The notes below the pieces were generated by a model. It worked only from the letters and a program-made list of their open reading frames with translations. It had not been told where the DNA came from and made no database searches. A stretch of DNA of 64,000 nt from Parafrankia discariae (GTDB lineage: Bacteria > Actinomycetota > Actinomycetes > Frankiales > Frankiaceae), in NCBI RefSeq assembly GCF_000373365.1, contig NZ_KB891181.1:1-64000 (forward strand). Direction: 5' to 3'. The translations under genes were made by a program, and so were the position numbers. Below, one piece after another: positions 17,595-27,705 of the stretch. Numbering within the stretch: the first letter of the stretch is position 1; every line of letters starts with the position of its first letter.

Positions 17595-19055
17595 ATGACG
17601 ACGACTCCGGCTCCGCAGCGGGCCGAGACCGAGGCGATGATCGCCGAGGTCCTGGAGCAGTACCCCCAGAAGGCGGCCAAGTTCCGCGCCAAGCACCTCA
17701 AGTCCAACGACCCCGAGGGGTCGAAGGAGTGCGAGGTCAAGTCCAACATCAAGTCCCGCCCCGGAGTCATGACGATCCGTGGCTGTGCCTACGCCGGTTC
17801 CAAGGGCGTGGTGTGGGGCCCGGTGAAGGACCTGGTCACGATCAGCCACGGCCCGGTCGGCTGCGGCCAGTACTCCTGGGCCACCCGGCGCAACTACGCC
17901 CGCGGTCCGTGGGGTGTCACCAACTTCACCGCGATGCAGATCACCACGGACTTCCAGGAGAAGGACATCGTCTTCGGCGGTGACCCCAAGCTGGAGCAGG
18001 TCTGCGACGAGATCAACGAGCTCTTCCCGCTGGCCAAGGGCATCTCGGTCCAGTCCGAGTGCCCGATCGGTCTGATCGGCGACGACATCGAGGCGGTCTC
18101 CCGCACGGCGTCGAAGAAGCTCGGCAAGCCGGTCATCCCGGTCCGTTGTGAGGGCTTCCGCGGGGTGAGCCAGTCCCTCGGCCACCACATCGCCAACGAC
18201 GCGGTCCGCGACCACGTTCTCGGCACCGGCGGCGAGTCGTTCCAGGAGACCCCGTACGACGTCGCGCTCATCGGCGACTACAACATCGGCGGCGACGCCT
18301 GGGCGTCCCGGCGGATCCTCGAGGACATGGGCCTGCGCGTCATCGCCCAGTGGTCCGGTGACGGCACGCTGAACGAGATGGCCTCGACGCACCTGTCGAA
18401 GCTGAACCTGATCCACTGCTACCGCTCCATGAACTACATCTGCACCACCATGGAGGAGCGTTACGGCACTCCGTGGATCGAGTTCAACTTCTTCGGCCCC
18501 ACGAAGATCGTTAACTCGATGCGGGCCATCGCCGCCAAGTTCGACGAGACGATCCAGGCGAAGACCGAGGCCGCGATCGCGCGTTACCAGAAGCGCTTCG
18601 ACGAGATCACGGCCGCGTTCAAGCCGCGTCTCGACGGCAAGCGCGTCATGCTCGCCGTCGGCGGTCTGCGCCCCCGCCACACCATCGGCGCCTACGAGGA
18701 CCTCGGCATGGAGGTCGTCGGCACCGGTTACGAGTTCGCGCACAAGGACGACTACACCCGCACGTACGCCGAACTCAAGGAAGGCGTCGTGCTCTACGAC
18801 GACCCGACGGCGTTCGAGCTGGAGGAGTTCGCCAAGCGGCTCAAGCCGGACCTCATGGGTGCGGGTGTCAAGGAGAAGTACGTCTTCCACAAGATGGGCA
18901 TCCCCTTCCGCCAGATGCACTCCTGGGACTACTCCGGGCCGTACCACGGCGTCGACGGCTTCGCGGTCTTCGCCCGCGACATGGACATCGCCATCAACAG
19001 CCCGACCTGGGACCTCATGGAGACCCCCTGGTCGAAGGCCGGCGAGGTTTTCTGA
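17595..19055 (+). CDS. nifD: Nitrogenase molybdenum-iron protein alpha chain
   Basis: A 486-aa alpha subunit of the N2-reducing MoFe protein. P-cluster ligands are seen at C64 (IRGCAYAGS), C90 ([10 protein letters not shown]) and C156 ([11 protein letters not shown]). The FeMo-cofactor ligands C275 ([10 protein letters not shown]) and H442 ([13 protein letters not shown]) fall at the same numbers as in Azotobacter, so the chain is intact. The start ATG at 17595 follows GATGAGG. A 67-base gap to nifK holds a strong palindrome. Confidence 0.98.
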   Translation: MTTTPAPQRAETEAMIAEVLEQYPQKAAKFRAKHLKSNDPEGSKECEVKSNIKSRPGVMTIRGCAYAGSKGVVWGPVKDLVTISHGPVGCGQYSWATRRNYARGPWGVTNFTAMQITTDFQEKDIVFGGDPKLEQVCDEINELFPLAKGISVQSECPIGLIGDDIEAVSRTASKKLGKPVIPVRCEGFRGVSQSLGHHIANDAVRDHVLGTGGESFQETPYDVALIGDYNIGGDAWASRRILEDMGLRVIAQWSGDGTLNEMASTHLSKLNLIHCYRSMNYICTTMEERYGTPWIEFNFFGPTKIVNSMRAIAAKFDETIQAKTEAAIARYQKRFDEITAAFKPRLDGKRVMLAVGGLRPRHTIGAYEDLGMEVVGTGYEFAHKDDYTRTYAELKEGVVLYDDPTAFELEEFAKRLKPDLMGAGVKEKYVFHKMGIPFRQMHSWDYSGPYHGVDGFAVFARDMDIAINSPTWDLMETPWSKAGEVF

Positions 19056-19071
19056 CCGGAGTCTCCGGTCC

Positions 19072-19091
19072 CCGCCGGCGATCGCCGGCGG
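19072..19091 (+). promoter_or_regulatory. Hairpin in the nifD-nifK gap
   Basis: A perfect 20-bp palindrome (core GCCGGCGATCGCCGGC) lies between the nifD stop and the nifK ribosome site. A second small dyad, ACCGGA-gtc-TCCGGT, sits just before it at 19055-19069. As RNA, two adjacent stem-loops would shield the 3' end of a nifHD message or slow readthrough. Neither is followed by a U-run, so complete termination is unlikely. Confidence 0.6.
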
Positions 19092-19122
19092 CCATCAGTC
19101 ACGGTAGAAAGGAGGATGTCCG

Positions 19123-20679
19123 GTGACGACGACTCCCGAGACAGGCAGTTCCATTCCGTTGCGGGTCCTCGACCACAGCGAGCTGTTCAAGGACGAGGTC
19201 TACCAGAAGCAGTTCGAGGGCAAGGCCGAGTTCGAGAACGGCAGTGACTCCGCCGAGGTTGCCCGCGTCCTCGAGTGGACCCGCGGCTGGGAGTACCGGG
19301 AGAAGAACTTCGCCCGGGAGGCGCTGACCGTCAACCCGGCGAAGGCCTGCCAGCCGCTCGGCGCGGTGCTCGCGGGCCTCGGGTTCCAGGGCACGCTGCC
19401 GCTCGTGCACGGTTCGCAGGGCTGCGTCGCGTACTTCCGCAGCCACTTCGCTCGGCACTTCAAGGAGCCCGTCCCCGCGGCATCCACGTCGATGACCGAG
19501 GACGCGGCGGTCTTCGGCGGCCTGAACAACCTGGTCGAGGCGCTGGAGAACACGACCGCGCTGTACAAGCCGAAGATGGTCGCGATCAGCACCACCTGCA
19601 TGGCCGAGGTCATCGGTGAGGACCTCTTCGCCTACATCGGCGCGGCCAAGGAGAAGGAGGTGGTCGCCCTCGACTACCCGGTTCCCTACGCCCACACCCC
19701 GAGCTTCGTGGGCTCGCACATCACCGGGTACGACAGCATGCTCAAGGGAATCCTTGAGAACCTGACGAAGTCGGCGGACGCGACGGAGCCGGCGGCCGGT
19801 GGGAAGCCCCGGCTGAACATCATCCCCGGTTTCGAGACCTACACCGGCAACCTGCGCGAGTACCGGCGCGTGCTCGAGCTCATGGGCGTGGACCCGCTGA
19901 TCCTCGGCGACCACGCCGACTCGCTCGACTCGCCGGCCGACGGGGAGTACGACCTCTACCCCGGCGGCACGCCGCTGGCCGAGGCGGCGAAGGCGAAGTT
20001 CAGCCGCGCCACCGTGCTCCTGCAGGAGTCCGCCACCCGCAAGACCACCGAGCTGATCCGCGACGTGTGGAAGCAGGACACGCTGGTGCTGGAGACCCCG
20101 ATCGGGGTCCGCGGCACCGACCAGTTCCTGACCGAGATCGCCCGGCTCGCCGGTGTCGAGATCCCGGCCGAGCTCACCGTCGAGCGCGGTCGTCTCGTCG
20201 ACGCCCTGACGGACTCGCACGCCTACCTCCACGGCAAGCGGGTCGCCATCGCCGGTGACCCGGACCTCGTCGTGGCGCTCACCCGCTTCGTGCTCGAGCT
20301 CGGCATGATCCCGGTGCACGTGGTCAGCACGAACGCCGACAAGGACTTCAAGCCCCGCATGGAGAAGGTCCTCTCGGCGAGCAAGTTCGGCGAGGCGGCG
20401 ACCGTCTGGCCGGAGAAGGACCTGTGGCACCTGCGGTCGCTGGTCTTCACCGAGCCGGTCGACCTGCTGATCGGTAGCACCTACCTGAAGTACATCGCCC
20501 GGGAGGCGAACGTTCCGCTGGTGCGGGTCGGTTTCCCGATCTTCGACCGGCACCACCTGCACCGCTTCCCGATCGTCGGCTACACCGGCGGGCTGCACCT
20601 GCTCACGCAGCTCGTGAACACCGTGCTGGACGAGCTTGACCGGACCAGCCCGGACCATAGCTACGACGCCGTGCGCTAG
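19123..20679 (+). CDS. nifK: Nitrogenase molybdenum-iron protein beta chain
   Basis: A 518-aa beta subunit that completes the P-cluster. The cysteine ligands are visible at C76 (NPAKACQPLG), C101 (GSQGCVAYFRSHF) and C159 (STTCMAEVIGEDL). The first of these lies in the segment ALTVNPAKACQPLGAVLAGLG, typical of NifK. The start is GTG at 19123, preceded by AGAAAGGAGG. The C-terminus (GGLHLLTQLVNTVLDELDR) is complete. It is followed by a 339-base gap with a long hairpin before nifE, so nifHDK may form one transcript segment with partial readthrough into nifEN. Confidence 0.98.
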   Translation: MTTTPETGSSIPLRVLDHSELFKDEVYQKQFEGKAEFENGSDSAEVARVLEWTRGWEYREKNFAREALTVNPAKACQPLGAVLAGLGFQGTLPLVHGSQGCVAYFRSHFARHFKEPVPAASTSMTEDAAVFGGLNNLVEALENTTALYKPKMVAISTTCMAEVIGEDLFAYIGAAKEKEVVALDYPVPYAHTPSFVGSHITGYDSMLKGILENLTKSADATEPAAGGKPRLNIIPGFETYTGNLREYRRVLELMGVDPLILGDHADSLDSPADGEYDLYPGGTPLAEAAKAKFSRATVLLQESATRKTTELIRDVWKQDTLVLETPIGVRGTDQFLTEIARLAGVEIPAELTVERGRLVDALTDSHAYLHGKRVAIAGDPDLVVALTRFVLELGMIPVHVVSTNADKDFKPRMEKVLSASKFGEAATVWPEKDLWHLRSLVFTEPVDLLIGSTYLKYIAREANVPLVRVGFPIFDRHHLHRFPIVGYTGGLHLLTQLVNTVLDELDRTSPDHSYDAVR

Positions 20680-20684
20680 GCCCC

Positions 20685-20724
20685 GTCCGGGGGACGCCTC
20701 CTGAGCGTCCGGTGTCCCCCGGGC
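20685..20724 (+). terminator. Strong stem-loop after nifK
   Basis: Arms 20685-20698 and 20711-20724 pair over 14 positions (two G-U) with a 12-base loop. The nine-base core CCGGGGGAC/GTCCCCCGG is perfect. It starts five bases after the nifK stop. It could be an intrinsic-type terminator, an attenuator or a 3'-end stabiliser that sets the nifHDK to nifEN ratio. There is no T-tract. Confidence 0.6.
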
Positions 20725-21018
20725 GGCGCGCACGGCCTTCCCAGTGGTCGGCCGGCTGGCGGCCCCGCGCCCCCGCTCCGCCGGGGCCCCCGCCCGCGCG
20801 CTGGGACCGCGCCCCCCGCGCCGCGGAGGCCGGTGCCCCGCCACTGCCGGGGCCGGCGCCCCAGCCGGCCGGCCACCATCCCGCCAGCACCATCCGCCCG
20901 CACCACCGCTACCCGGCACCCCCAGCACCATCACCGGTTCAGAAGAACTGCTGGTCCATCGAACGGCCCGCTCACCCAGCTCACCGAGGGACGACCCTCC
21001 CTAAGCCGAGAGATCGCC
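20725..21018 (+). other. nifK-nifE spacer
   Basis: About 290 bases between the post-nifK hairpin and the nifE start, extremely rich in C and G with many CCGG-type blocks. The last 60 bases are less so. No gene is seen. A separate promoter for nifE onward may lie in the less GC-rich part (20935-21000), but no clear -10 was recognised. Confidence 0.4.
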
Positions 21019-22392
21019 ATGGCCGCCACTGACCGTGCAACGCTATTCACCGAACCGGCCTGTGATCACAACCGCGAGAAATCCGCCAAGGAGCGCAAGG
21101 CCGGCTGCCCCAAGCCCGCGCCCGGCGGCACCAGCGGCGGCTGCACCTTCGACGGTGCGATGATCACCCTGGTTCCGATTGTCGACAGCGCCCACGTCGT
21201 GCACGGCCCGATCGCCTGCGCCGGAAACTCCTGGGACGGGCGGGGGAGCCTCTCCTCCGGCCCCGACCTCTACCGCCGCGGCTTCACCAGCGACGTCGGT
21301 GAGCAGGACGTCATCTTCGGCGGCGAGCAGCGCCTGTTCGACACCATCCTCGAAGCCGTCCGCCGGCACCACCCGCCGGCGGTCTTCGTCTACTCGACCT
21401 GCGTCACCGCGATGATCGGCGACGACATCGACGCCGTCTGCGCGGCGGCCGCCGAGCACACCGGCGTACCGGTCATCCCGGTGCACGCGCCTGGCTTCGC
21501 CGGCAACAAGAACCTCGGCAACCGGCTCGCCGGCGAGGCGCTGCTCGAGCACGTCATCGGGACGGTCGAGCCGTCCGACGTGACCGAGCTCGACGTGAAC
21601 CTGGTCGGCGAGTACAACATCGCCGGCGAGCTGTGGGACGTCCTGCCGGTGCTGGCCAAGATGGGCATCCGGGTCCGGGCCTGCATCAGCGGTGACGCGC
21701 GCTACGCCGACGTCGCCGCCGCGCACCGGGCCCGCGCGACGATGGTCGTCTGTTCGCGGGCGCTGTTGGGGCTGGCCCGCGGCCTGGAGGAGCGCTACGG
21801 CATCCCCTGGTTCGAGGGCAGCTTCTACGGCGTCCGGGCGATGAACGACACGCTGCGCGAGTTCGCCCGCCTGCTCGGCGGCGCGGAGCTGGCCCGGCGC
21901 GCCGAGGAGGTCATCGCCCTCGAGCAGACCGCCGTCGACCTGGCGCTGGAGCCCTACCGCGAGCGGCTCGCCGGCAAGCGCGCGGTGCTCTACACCGGCG
22001 GGGTCAAGAGCTGGTCGATCGTCTCCGCGCTGCAGGACCTCGGCATCGAGGTCGTCGCGAACGGCATCACCAAGAGCTCCGACGGCGACGTCGAGAAGAT
22101 CCGCGAACTGCTCGGCCCGGACGCGAAAATCGTCTCCGAGGGCAGCCCGCGCGAGCTGCTGCGCATCGCCGAGGAGACCCGCGCGGACATCCTCGTCGCC
22201 GGCGGCCGCAACCAGTACACGGCGCTCAAGGGCCGGCTGCCGTTCCTCGACATCAACCAGGAGCGGCACATCCCCTACGCCGGTTACCGCGGCGCGGTCG
22301 AGCTGGCCCGCCGCCTCGACATGGCGCTGTCGAACCCGGTGTGGGAGCAGGTCCGCGCCCCCGCGCCCTGGGACGTCGAGGGGGTGGCCTGA
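21019..22392 (+). CDS. nifE: FeMo-cofactor scaffold protein NifE
   Basis: A 457-aa paralogue of NifD that forms the NifEN scaffold on which the NifB precursor is matured with Mo and homocitrate. Family features seen are the N-terminal [52 protein letters not shown] and the C-terminal [17 protein letters not shown]. The cysteines equivalent to the first three P-cluster ligands are kept, as is usual for NifE, which holds a [4Fe-4S] cluster with NifN. ATG 21019 is preferred over the open upstream frame, which is low-complexity. The TGA overlaps the nifN ATG by one base. Confidence 0.95.
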   Translation: MAATDRATLFTEPACDHNREKSAKERKAGCPKPAPGGTSGGCTFDGAMITLVPIVDSAHVVHGPIACAGNSWDGRGSLSSGPDLYRRGFTSDVGEQDVIFGGEQRLFDTILEAVRRHHPPAVFVYSTCVTAMIGDDIDAVCAAAAEHTGVPVIPVHAPGFAGNKNLGNRLAGEALLEHVIGTVEPSDVTELDVNLVGEYNIAGELWDVLPVLAKMGIRVRACISGDARYADVAAAHRARATMVVCSRALLGLARGLEERYGIPWFEGSFYGVRAMNDTLREFARLLGGAELARRAEEVIALEQTAVDLALEPYRERLAGKRAVLYTGGVKSWSIVSALQDLGIEVVANGITKSSDGDVEKIRELLGPDAKIVSEGSPRELLRIAEETRADILVAGGRNQYTALKGRLPFLDINQERHIPYAGYRGAVELARRLDMALSNPVWEQVRAPAPWDVEGVA

Positions 22393-23852
22393 TGGCCCGG
22401 GTCGTCACGAGTGACCGCCGGCCCGGCCTGGACCCGCTGCGGTTCAGCCAGCCGCTCGGCGGGGCGCTGGTCTTCCTCGGCCTCGCCGCGGCGATGCCCG
22501 TCATGCACGGGTCGAAGGGCTGTGCCTCGTTCGCCAAGGCGCTGCTGACCCGGCACTTCAACGAGCCCGTCCCGCTGCAGACCACCGGCGTCACCGAGGT
22601 GTCCGCGGTGCTCGGCAGCGGCGACGACCTCATCGCGAACCTGGACGGCATCCGCGCCAGGCAGAACCCGCGGATCATCGGGCTGCTCACCACCGGCGTC
22701 ACCGAGGTCAGCGGCGAGGACGTCGCCGGCCAGGTGCGCCAGTACATCGCGATGATGAACCACACCACGCCCGAGGGCGCGCCGCTGATCGTCCGGGTGT
22801 CCACGCCGGACTTCGCCGGCGGGCTGTCGGACGGCTGGTCGGCCGCGCTGCGCTCACTGGTCGCCACCGTCCCCTTCGACCACGCCGACTTCGACGAGTA
22901 TCCGGGTACGCGCGGCGCCGGCTCCGCGCCCGAGACGGTAGCCGTGCTCGTCGGACCGTCGCTGTCGGCGGCCGACCTCGACGAGCTCTGCGCGCTGATC
23001 CGCTCCTTCGGGATGGCGCCGGTGCTGGTCCCGGACCTCTCCGGCTCCCTCGACGGGCACCTGGCCCCGTCCTGGCAGCCGACGACGACCGGTGGCACCG
23101 GGCTCGCGCAGCTGCGCCGCCTCGACGAGGCCGGCCTGATCATCACCGCCGGCGCGACCGCCGCGGAGGCCGGGGTCGACCTGGCCGCGCGCACCGCCGC
23201 CGACCTCGTCCAGCACGACCACCTCAGCGGTCTCGCCGCGATGGACCGGCTGGTCACCGAACTGATGGCCTACTCGGGACGCGGGCCGGCACCCGAGGTG
23301 CGCCGCGCCCGCGCCCGGCTGGCGGACGGTCTGCTCGACACCCACTTCGTCCTCGGGGGGGCCCGGATCGCGCTCGCGATGGAGCCCGAGGCGCTGGTCG
23401 CCGTCGGCTCCCTGCTGCGCGACGTCGGCGCGGAGATCGTCGCGGCGGTGTCGCCGACGGCCGCGCCCGTGCTCGCCACCGCCCCCTGGGACGAGATCGT
23501 CATCGGTGACCTCACCGAGCTGGAGGAACGCGCCCTCGAAGGCGGCGCGGAGCTGCTCATCGGATCGAGCCACGTGCGCACCGTCGCCGACCGCATCGGT
23601 GCCGCCCACCTGTCGGTCGGGTTCCCGATCTACGACCGGCTCGGCTCCGCCCTGCGCACCACCGGCGGATACGGCGGCAGCCTGCGCCTGCTCGTCGACG
23701 CGGCCAACCGGCTGCTCGACCACCAGCACCACCACTCGGATCACCGCTCCGACCTCCATCTGGATCACCGCGCGCGGCCCGAAGACGCCGCCCAGCCCCC
23801 ACTCGCGCCGTTCGACCAGCTCGACGTTCTTTGCCAGGAGTCCCCATGTTGA
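22392..23852 (+). CDS. nifN: FeMo-cofactor scaffold protein NifN
   Basis: A 486-aa paralogue of NifK and partner of NifE. It opens with [20 protein letters not shown] and [20 protein letters not shown], the NifN version of the NifK P-cluster region, followed by [14 protein letters not shown] and the C-terminal [20 protein letters not shown]. The last 40 residues are His- and Asp-rich ([17 protein letters not shown]) and might bind metal, a feature not needed in the family. Translation is coupled to nifE (TGATG) and nifX (seven-base overlap). Confidence 0.95.
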   Translation: MARVVTSDRRPGLDPLRFSQPLGGALVFLGLAAAMPVMHGSKGCASFAKALLTRHFNEPVPLQTTGVTEVSAVLGSGDDLIANLDGIRARQNPRIIGLLTTGVTEVSGEDVAGQVRQYIAMMNHTTPEGAPLIVRVSTPDFAGGLSDGWSAALRSLVATVPFDHADFDEYPGTRGAGSAPETVAVLVGPSLSAADLDELCALIRSFGMAPVLVPDLSGSLDGHLAPSWQPTTTGGTGLAQLRRLDEAGLIITAGATAAEAGVDLAARTAADLVQHDHLSGLAAMDRLVTELMAYSGRGPAPEVRRARARLADGLLDTHFVLGGARIALAMEPEALVAVGSLLRDVGAEIVAAVSPTAAPVLATAPWDEIVIGDLTELEERALEGGAELLIGSSHVRTVADRIGAAHLSVGFPIYDRLGSALRTTGGYGGSLRLLVDAANRLLDHQHHHSDHRSDLHLDHRARPEDAAQPPLAPFDQLDVLCQESPC

Positions 23853-24274
23853 AGATCGGTTTCGCGACGAGTGACGGCAGTGCCGTGGACCAGCACTTCG
23901 GCTGGTGCCGCCGGTTCGACGTGTACGAGGTCGGGCCCGAGGGCTACCGCCTGTTCGAGACCAGGGAGCTGGGGCCCGCGGAGGAGGACGAGGAGGACAA
24001 GATCGCCTCGCGGCTGGCCGCGGTCGTCGACTGCGCCATCCTCAACGTCTGCGACATCGGTGGCACCGCGGCGGCGAAGGTCGTCAAGGCCCGCATCCAT
24101 CCGATGAAGGTCGCCAAGGGCACCGAGATCGACGCCCTGCTCACCAAGTTCGTCGCGGTGCTCGCGGGCAGCCCGCCGCCCTGGCTGCGCAAGGTCCTCA
24201 AGGCGCACAGCCCGCAGGCGGCCCCCGCCTGGACCCCGGCCTCCTCGTCGCCGGCCCCCGCCGCGACGGACTAG
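23846..24274 (+). CDS. nifX: Nitrogenase cofactor carrier NifX
   Basis: A 142-aa protein of the NifX/NafY/NifB-C-terminal family that binds FeMo-cofactor or its NifB precursor during transfer to NifEN. The hallmark [18 protein letters not shown] is at residues 3-20, with His in DQHF a likely cofactor contact; [21 protein letters not shown] follows. The ATG at 23846 overlaps the nifN stop (ATGTTGA) and has CCAGGAG upstream. The C-terminus is a short Pro/Ala tail. It precedes the DUF269 gene by 52 bases. Confidence 0.92.
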   Translation: MLKIGFATSDGSAVDQHFGWCRRFDVYEVGPEGYRLFETRELGPAEEDEEDKIASRLAAVVDCAILNVCDIGGTAAAKVVKARIHPMKVAKGTEIDALLTKFVAVLAGSPPPWLRKVLKAHSPQAAPAWTPASSSPAPAATD

Positions 24275-24326
24275 GCCCCGCTGACCCCGATACCCAGTCG
24301 ACCCCGATGACCATGGGAGGAACGGC

Positions 24327-24794
24327 ATGACCACACCGGCCCCCAGCGCAGGCGGCCAGTTCGAGGGGTTCCTGCGGGACCTCGTCGACCAGCTCCGCGC
24401 CGGTGACACCTACGGCAACCTCGACCGGCTGCCCGACGAGCAGCTGCTCGGCCCGTTCATCCTGACCCGCGAGCAGCGGCGGCAGATCGCCTCCAACTGC
24501 GACATCGACGCCGTCATCGAGGGGCGGGTGCGCTCCTTCTACCAGGCCGTCGCCGCCTCGGTGGAGAAGGCGACCGGGGTCATCGCCACCACCGTGCTCG
24601 ACCTGAACCACGAGGGCTTCGGCCGGGTGATCGTCTTCGGCGGGCGGCTGGTGGTGCTCTCCGACATCCTGCGCGACGTCCAGCGCTTCGGCTTCAACTC
24701 GCTCGAGGACCTCGCCGCCCGTGGTGAGGCCATGGTGACCGTCGCCGCCAAGCTCGTGGAGCAGTGGGGGGAGGTCGCTCGCGATGACTCCTGA
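24327..24794 (+). CDS. NifX-associated nitrogen fixation protein (DUF269)
   Basis: A 155-aa protein of the DUF269 family, found almost only downstream of nifX and called NifX-associated protein. The family pattern is visible: FLRDLVDQLRAGDTYG, then LLGPFILTREQRRQIASNCD, and C-terminal EGFGRVIVFGGRLVVLSDILRDVQRFGF. Its role is not defined; loss is usually mild in other diazotrophs. GGGAGG precedes the ATG. Its end overlaps the next gene by 11 bases. Confidence 0.92.
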   Translation: MTTPAPSAGGQFEGFLRDLVDQLRAGDTYGNLDRLPDEQLLGPFILTREQRRQIASNCDIDAVIEGRVRSFYQAVAASVEKATGVIATTVLDLNHEGFGRVIVFGGRLVVLSDILRDVQRFGFNSLEDLAARGEAMVTVAAKLVEQWGEVARDDS

Positions 24795-25041
24795 GACCAG
24801 CGCCAGCACCGCCGCCGGTACCGACGAGGCCGCCGTCAAGGCCCGGCTGCGCAAGATGAACAGCAAGGCCTCGCAGCTCAAGCTCGATCTGCACGATCTC
24901 TCCGAGGAACTGCCGCTCGGCTGGGAGAACATCCTCGACCTCGCCCGCCGTACCTACGACGCCTACGCCGAGATCGCGCTGCTGGAGAACGAGCTGCGTG
25001 CCGGCGCGGCCGGCGGCGCCGGGAAGGGAGCGGGAGCATGA
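24784..25041 (+). CDS. CCE_0567-family (DUF683) metalloprotein
   Basis: An 85-aa helical-hairpin protein of the DUF683/CCE_0567 family, a usual partner of DUF269 genes in nif clusters. The core [20 protein letters not shown] and [19 protein letters not shown] is typical. Cyanobacterial members form small helical bundles and bind metal, but the cellular job is not known. The Ala/Gly-rich ends are likely disordered. It overlaps the DUF269 gene by 11 bases and nifW by ATGA. Confidence 0.9.
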   Translation: MTPETSASTAAGTDEAAVKARLRKMNSKASQLKLDLHDLSEELPLGWENILDLARRTYDAYAEIALLENELRAGAAGGAGKGAGA

Positions 25042-25418
25042 GCGCCCTCACCAGCCAGCTCGAGGAGTTCCGCCGCTGCTCGACCGCCGAGCAGTACTTC
25101 GAGCTGCTCGACGTCGACTACGACCCGCGCGTGGTGGCCGTCAACCGACTGCACATCCTGCGTTACTTCGCCGAGGAGATCGCCGGCCTGCACGAGGGGG
25201 CCGACGCCGAGGTGTCCCCCGAGGTGCTGCTGCGGGACTACCGGGCGGCCCTCATCCGCGCCTACGAGGCCTTCACCACCGCCACCGCGCTGGACCACCG
25301 CCTGTTCAAGGTGCTGAAGGACCGTGCACCCGAGCCCGCCGGGTTCGTCGCCACCACCGACATCACGGTCGAGCGACCCGCGACCGCCCAATCCGACGAG
25401 AAGGGCCAGGACCGATGA
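25038..25418 (+). CDS. nifW: Nitrogenase stabilising/protective protein NifW
   Basis: A 126-aa protein that associates with MoFe protein in other diazotrophs and helps its maturation or protects it from oxygen. The family segments [37 protein letters not shown] and [19 protein letters not shown] are present. Length is slightly above that of many NifW proteins because of a short charged tail. Both ends overlap neighbours by four bases, so translation is coupled. Confidence 0.93.
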   Translation: MSALTSQLEEFRRCSTAEQYFELLDVDYDPRVVAVNRLHILRYFAEEIAGLHEGADAEVSPEVLLRDYRAALIRAYEAFTTATALDHRLFKVLKDRAPEPAGFVATTDITVERPATAQSDEKGQDR

Positions 25419-25768
25419 AGTCGACCTTCGATGTAGGCGATGTCGTCGCCACCACCAAGGCCCTGCGCCAGGACGGGACGTTCCCGGACCCGAACATCGC
25501 GACCGGCCAGATCCTGGTCGAGCCCGGCACCCGGGGCGAGGTCATCAACGTCGGCCTCTACCTGCAGGAGCACATCGTCTACGCCGTCGCGTTCGAGAAC
25601 GGCCGGGTGGTCGGCGCGCTCGAGCGTGAGCTCGAGCCCGCGGCGCGGGCGACCTCCGCGTCCAGCCGGGCCGCCGACGGCGGTACCGCCCATGCCACAA
25701 GTTCCGCGGCTGACAGCAGCGCCGCCGTGACCAGCGGGACCACCGACGAGGAGGAGGGCCTGTCGTGA
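25415..25768 (+). CDS. nifZ: P-cluster assembly protein NifZ
   Basis: A 117-aa protein whose first 75 residues are the NifZ domain ([50 protein letters not shown]). In other bacteria NifZ helps form the second P-cluster of NifDK. The last 40 residues are Ser/Ala/Thr-rich and likely unstructured. ATG overlaps the nifW stop; the TGA overlaps the nifB GTG. Confidence 0.92.
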   Translation: MKSTFDVGDVVATTKALRQDGTFPDPNIATGQILVEPGTRGEVINVGLYLQEHIVYAVAFENGRVVGALERELEPAARATSASSRAADGGTAHATSSAADSSAAVTSGTTDEEEGLS

Positions 25769-27705
25769 CCAACGAGCCCGTCATGCTTCCGGTGCTGCCC
25801 GCCGCTCCGGCGGCGTCGCTACCCGCCACCACGGGCGGCGGCTGCGCCTCCAAGAAGAGCTGCGGCAGCGGCACTCCGGCCACCGACCCGGAGATCGCCG
25901 AGAAGATCGCCAACCACCCCTGTTACAGCCAGGAAGCGCACCAGTACTACGCCCGGATGCACGTCGCGGTGGCGCCCGGCTGCAACATCCAGTGCAACTA
26001 CTGCAACCGCAAGTACGACTGCGCGAACGAGAGCCGGCCCGGGGTCACCAGCGACCTGCTCACCCCCGAGGACGCTCTCGCCAAGGTCAAGCTGGTCGCC
26101 AGCGAGATCAAGCAGATGAGCGTGCTGGGCATCGCCGGCCCCGGCGACCCGCTCGCCAACCCGAAGCGCACCTTCCGCACCCTGGAACTGGTCGCCCGGG
26201 ACTGCCCGGACATCAAGCTGTGCCTGTCGACGAACGGGCTGACCCTGCCCGACCACGTCGACCGGATCGCCGCGCTGAACGTCGACCACGTCACGATCAC
26301 GATCAACATGATCGACCCCGAGATCGGCGAGCTGATCTACCCCTGGGTCGCCTACAAGGGCAAGAAGTACACCGGCCGGGAGGCGTCGAAGATCCTCTCC
26401 GAGCGCCAGCTCGAGGGCCTCGCCATGCTGGCCGAGCGCAAGATCCTCGCCAAGGTCAACTCGGTGATGATCCCGGGGGTCAACGACGAGCACCTCGTCG
26501 AGGTCTCGAAGACCGTCCGCGGGCTCGGTGCCTTCCTGCACAACGTGATGCCGCTGGTCTCCGCCCCGGAGCACGGCACCGTGTTCGGACTCGCCGGCCA
26601 GCCGGGCCCGACGCCCCAGCAGCTCAAGGCCCTGCAGGACCGCTGCGAGGGCGAAGACGGCGCCGACATGAACATGATGCGGCACTGCCGGCAGTGCCGG
26701 GCGGACGCCGTCGGCCTGCTCGGCGAGGACCGCGGTGACGAGTTCACCCCGGAGACCTACCAGGGCCGCGAGATCGCCTACGACCTGGAAGGCCGCCAGG
26801 CCGCCCACGCCGAGATCGAGCGGTGGCGTCAGGAGACCCGCGCCGAGCGCGAGACGGTCACCGTCGCCGGCCCGGCGACCAGGCCCGACGAGGTCGTCCT
26901 GGTCGCCGTCGCGACCAAGGGCAGCGGCGTGGTCAACCAGCACTTCGGCCACGCCACCGAGTTCTGGATCTACGAGGCCGGCCACAACTGGGCCCGGCTC
27001 GTCCAGACCCGTGACGTGCAGCGCTACTGCGAGGGCCCGACGGAGTGCGGGGACGGCGCCTCGGTGCTCGACAAGACCATCGAGATGCTCTCCGACTGCT
27101 CCGCCATCCTGTGCAGCAAGATCGGCCCGGGGCCGTACGACGCGCTCGAGGCCGCCGGGATCGAACCGGTCGAGGTCTACGAGCTGATCGAGAAGGCCGT
27201 CGCCGCCGCCGGCGCCCGGCTCACCGCCACCGGCACCGCCACCGGCACCGCCACCGGCACCGCCACCGGCACCGGCACCGGCCGCGCGGCCGTCCCGGCG
27301 AACCCGGACCCCGCCGGCACCGGTTTCGCCGACCTCGACGAGATCGACCTCGACGAGGTGGAGGCCGAGATGGCCGAGGCCGAACTGACGCAGGCCGAGC
27401 TGGTGGACGTCGACCTGCTCGACCCGGACCTCATGGACGACGACCCGTTCGAGTTCGCCGTCAGCGTCCGCCCCGGCTCCTGCTCGGGTGGGCGTGACAA
27501 GTCCGGCTCCTGCTCCGGTGGCGGCCACCGCCACGACGCCGAGCACGCCCGTACCGAGCCGCGCGCCGAGAAGCCCCGCGCCGAGAAGCCCCGCGAGGAG
27601 CGGACCGCTCCGCGGAAGGCGCGCGCCGACCTCGCCGGCACGAACAGCGCCAGCACGAACAGCGCCAGCACCGACATCGCCGACCTGGAGGTAGCGCGGT
27701 CATGA
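25765..27705 (+). CDS. nifB: FeMo-cofactor core synthase NifB with NifX-like domain and long C-terminal tail
   Basis: A 646-aa radical-SAM enzyme that builds the Fe-S-carbide precursor (NifB-co). The SAM-cluster motif is C73-x3-C77-x2-C80 ([10 protein letters not shown]). Extra cysteines at C27, C33 and C53 and the C-terminal [18 protein letters not shown] fit the two auxiliary cluster sites. Residues about 374-490 form a NifX-like domain ([20 protein letters not shown]). Beyond that the chain continues for about 155 residues: a Thr-Gly-Thr-Ala repeat, an acidic stretch, two SCSGG motifs near residues 570-585 and a basic tail. This tail is not part of normal NifB. GTG start within GTGA; GAGGAGGG upstream. 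Confidence 0.95.
   Translation: MTNEPVMLPVLPAAPAASLPATTGGGCASKKSCGSGTPATDPEIAEKIANHPCYSQEAHQYYARMHVAVAPGCNIQCNYCNRKYDCANESRPGVTSDLLTPEDALAKVKLVASEIKQMSVLGIAGPGDPLANPKRTFRTLELVARDCPDIKLCLSTNGLTLPDHVDRIAALNVDHVTITINMIDPEIGELIYPWVAYKGKKYTGREASKILSERQLEGLAMLAERKILAKVNSVMIPGVNDEHLVEVSKTVRGLGAFLHNVMPLVSAPEHGTVFGLAGQPGPTPQQLKALQDRCEGEDGADMNMMRHCRQCRADAVGLLGEDRGDEFTPETYQGREIAYDLEGRQAAHAEIERWRQETRAERETVTVAGPATRPDEVVLVAVATKGSGVVNQHFGHATEFWIYEAGHNWARLVQTRDVQRYCEGPTECGDGASVLDKTIEMLSDCSAILCSKIGPGPYDALEAAGIEPVEVYELIEKAVAAAGARLTATGTATGTATGTATGTGTGRAAVPANPDPAGTGFADLDEIDLDEVEAEMAEAELTQAELVDVDLLDPDLMDDDPFEFAVSVRPGSCSGGRDKSGSCSGGGHRHDAEHARTEPRAEKPRAEKPREERTAPRKARADLAGTNSASTNSASTDIADLEVARS
27226..27273 (+). repeat. 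12-bp tandem repeat inside nifB
   Basis: Four perfect copies of GCCACCGGCACC encode an Ala-Thr-Gly-Thr linker between the NifX-like domain and the C-terminal tail of NifB. Because the unit is a multiple of three, copy-number change would alter only linker length. Confidence 0.85.

Noticed and set aside
25819-27546. Minus-strand open frame opposite nifB
   Set aside because: Composition is that of a reverse-complement shadow; nifB on the plus strand is beyond doubt.
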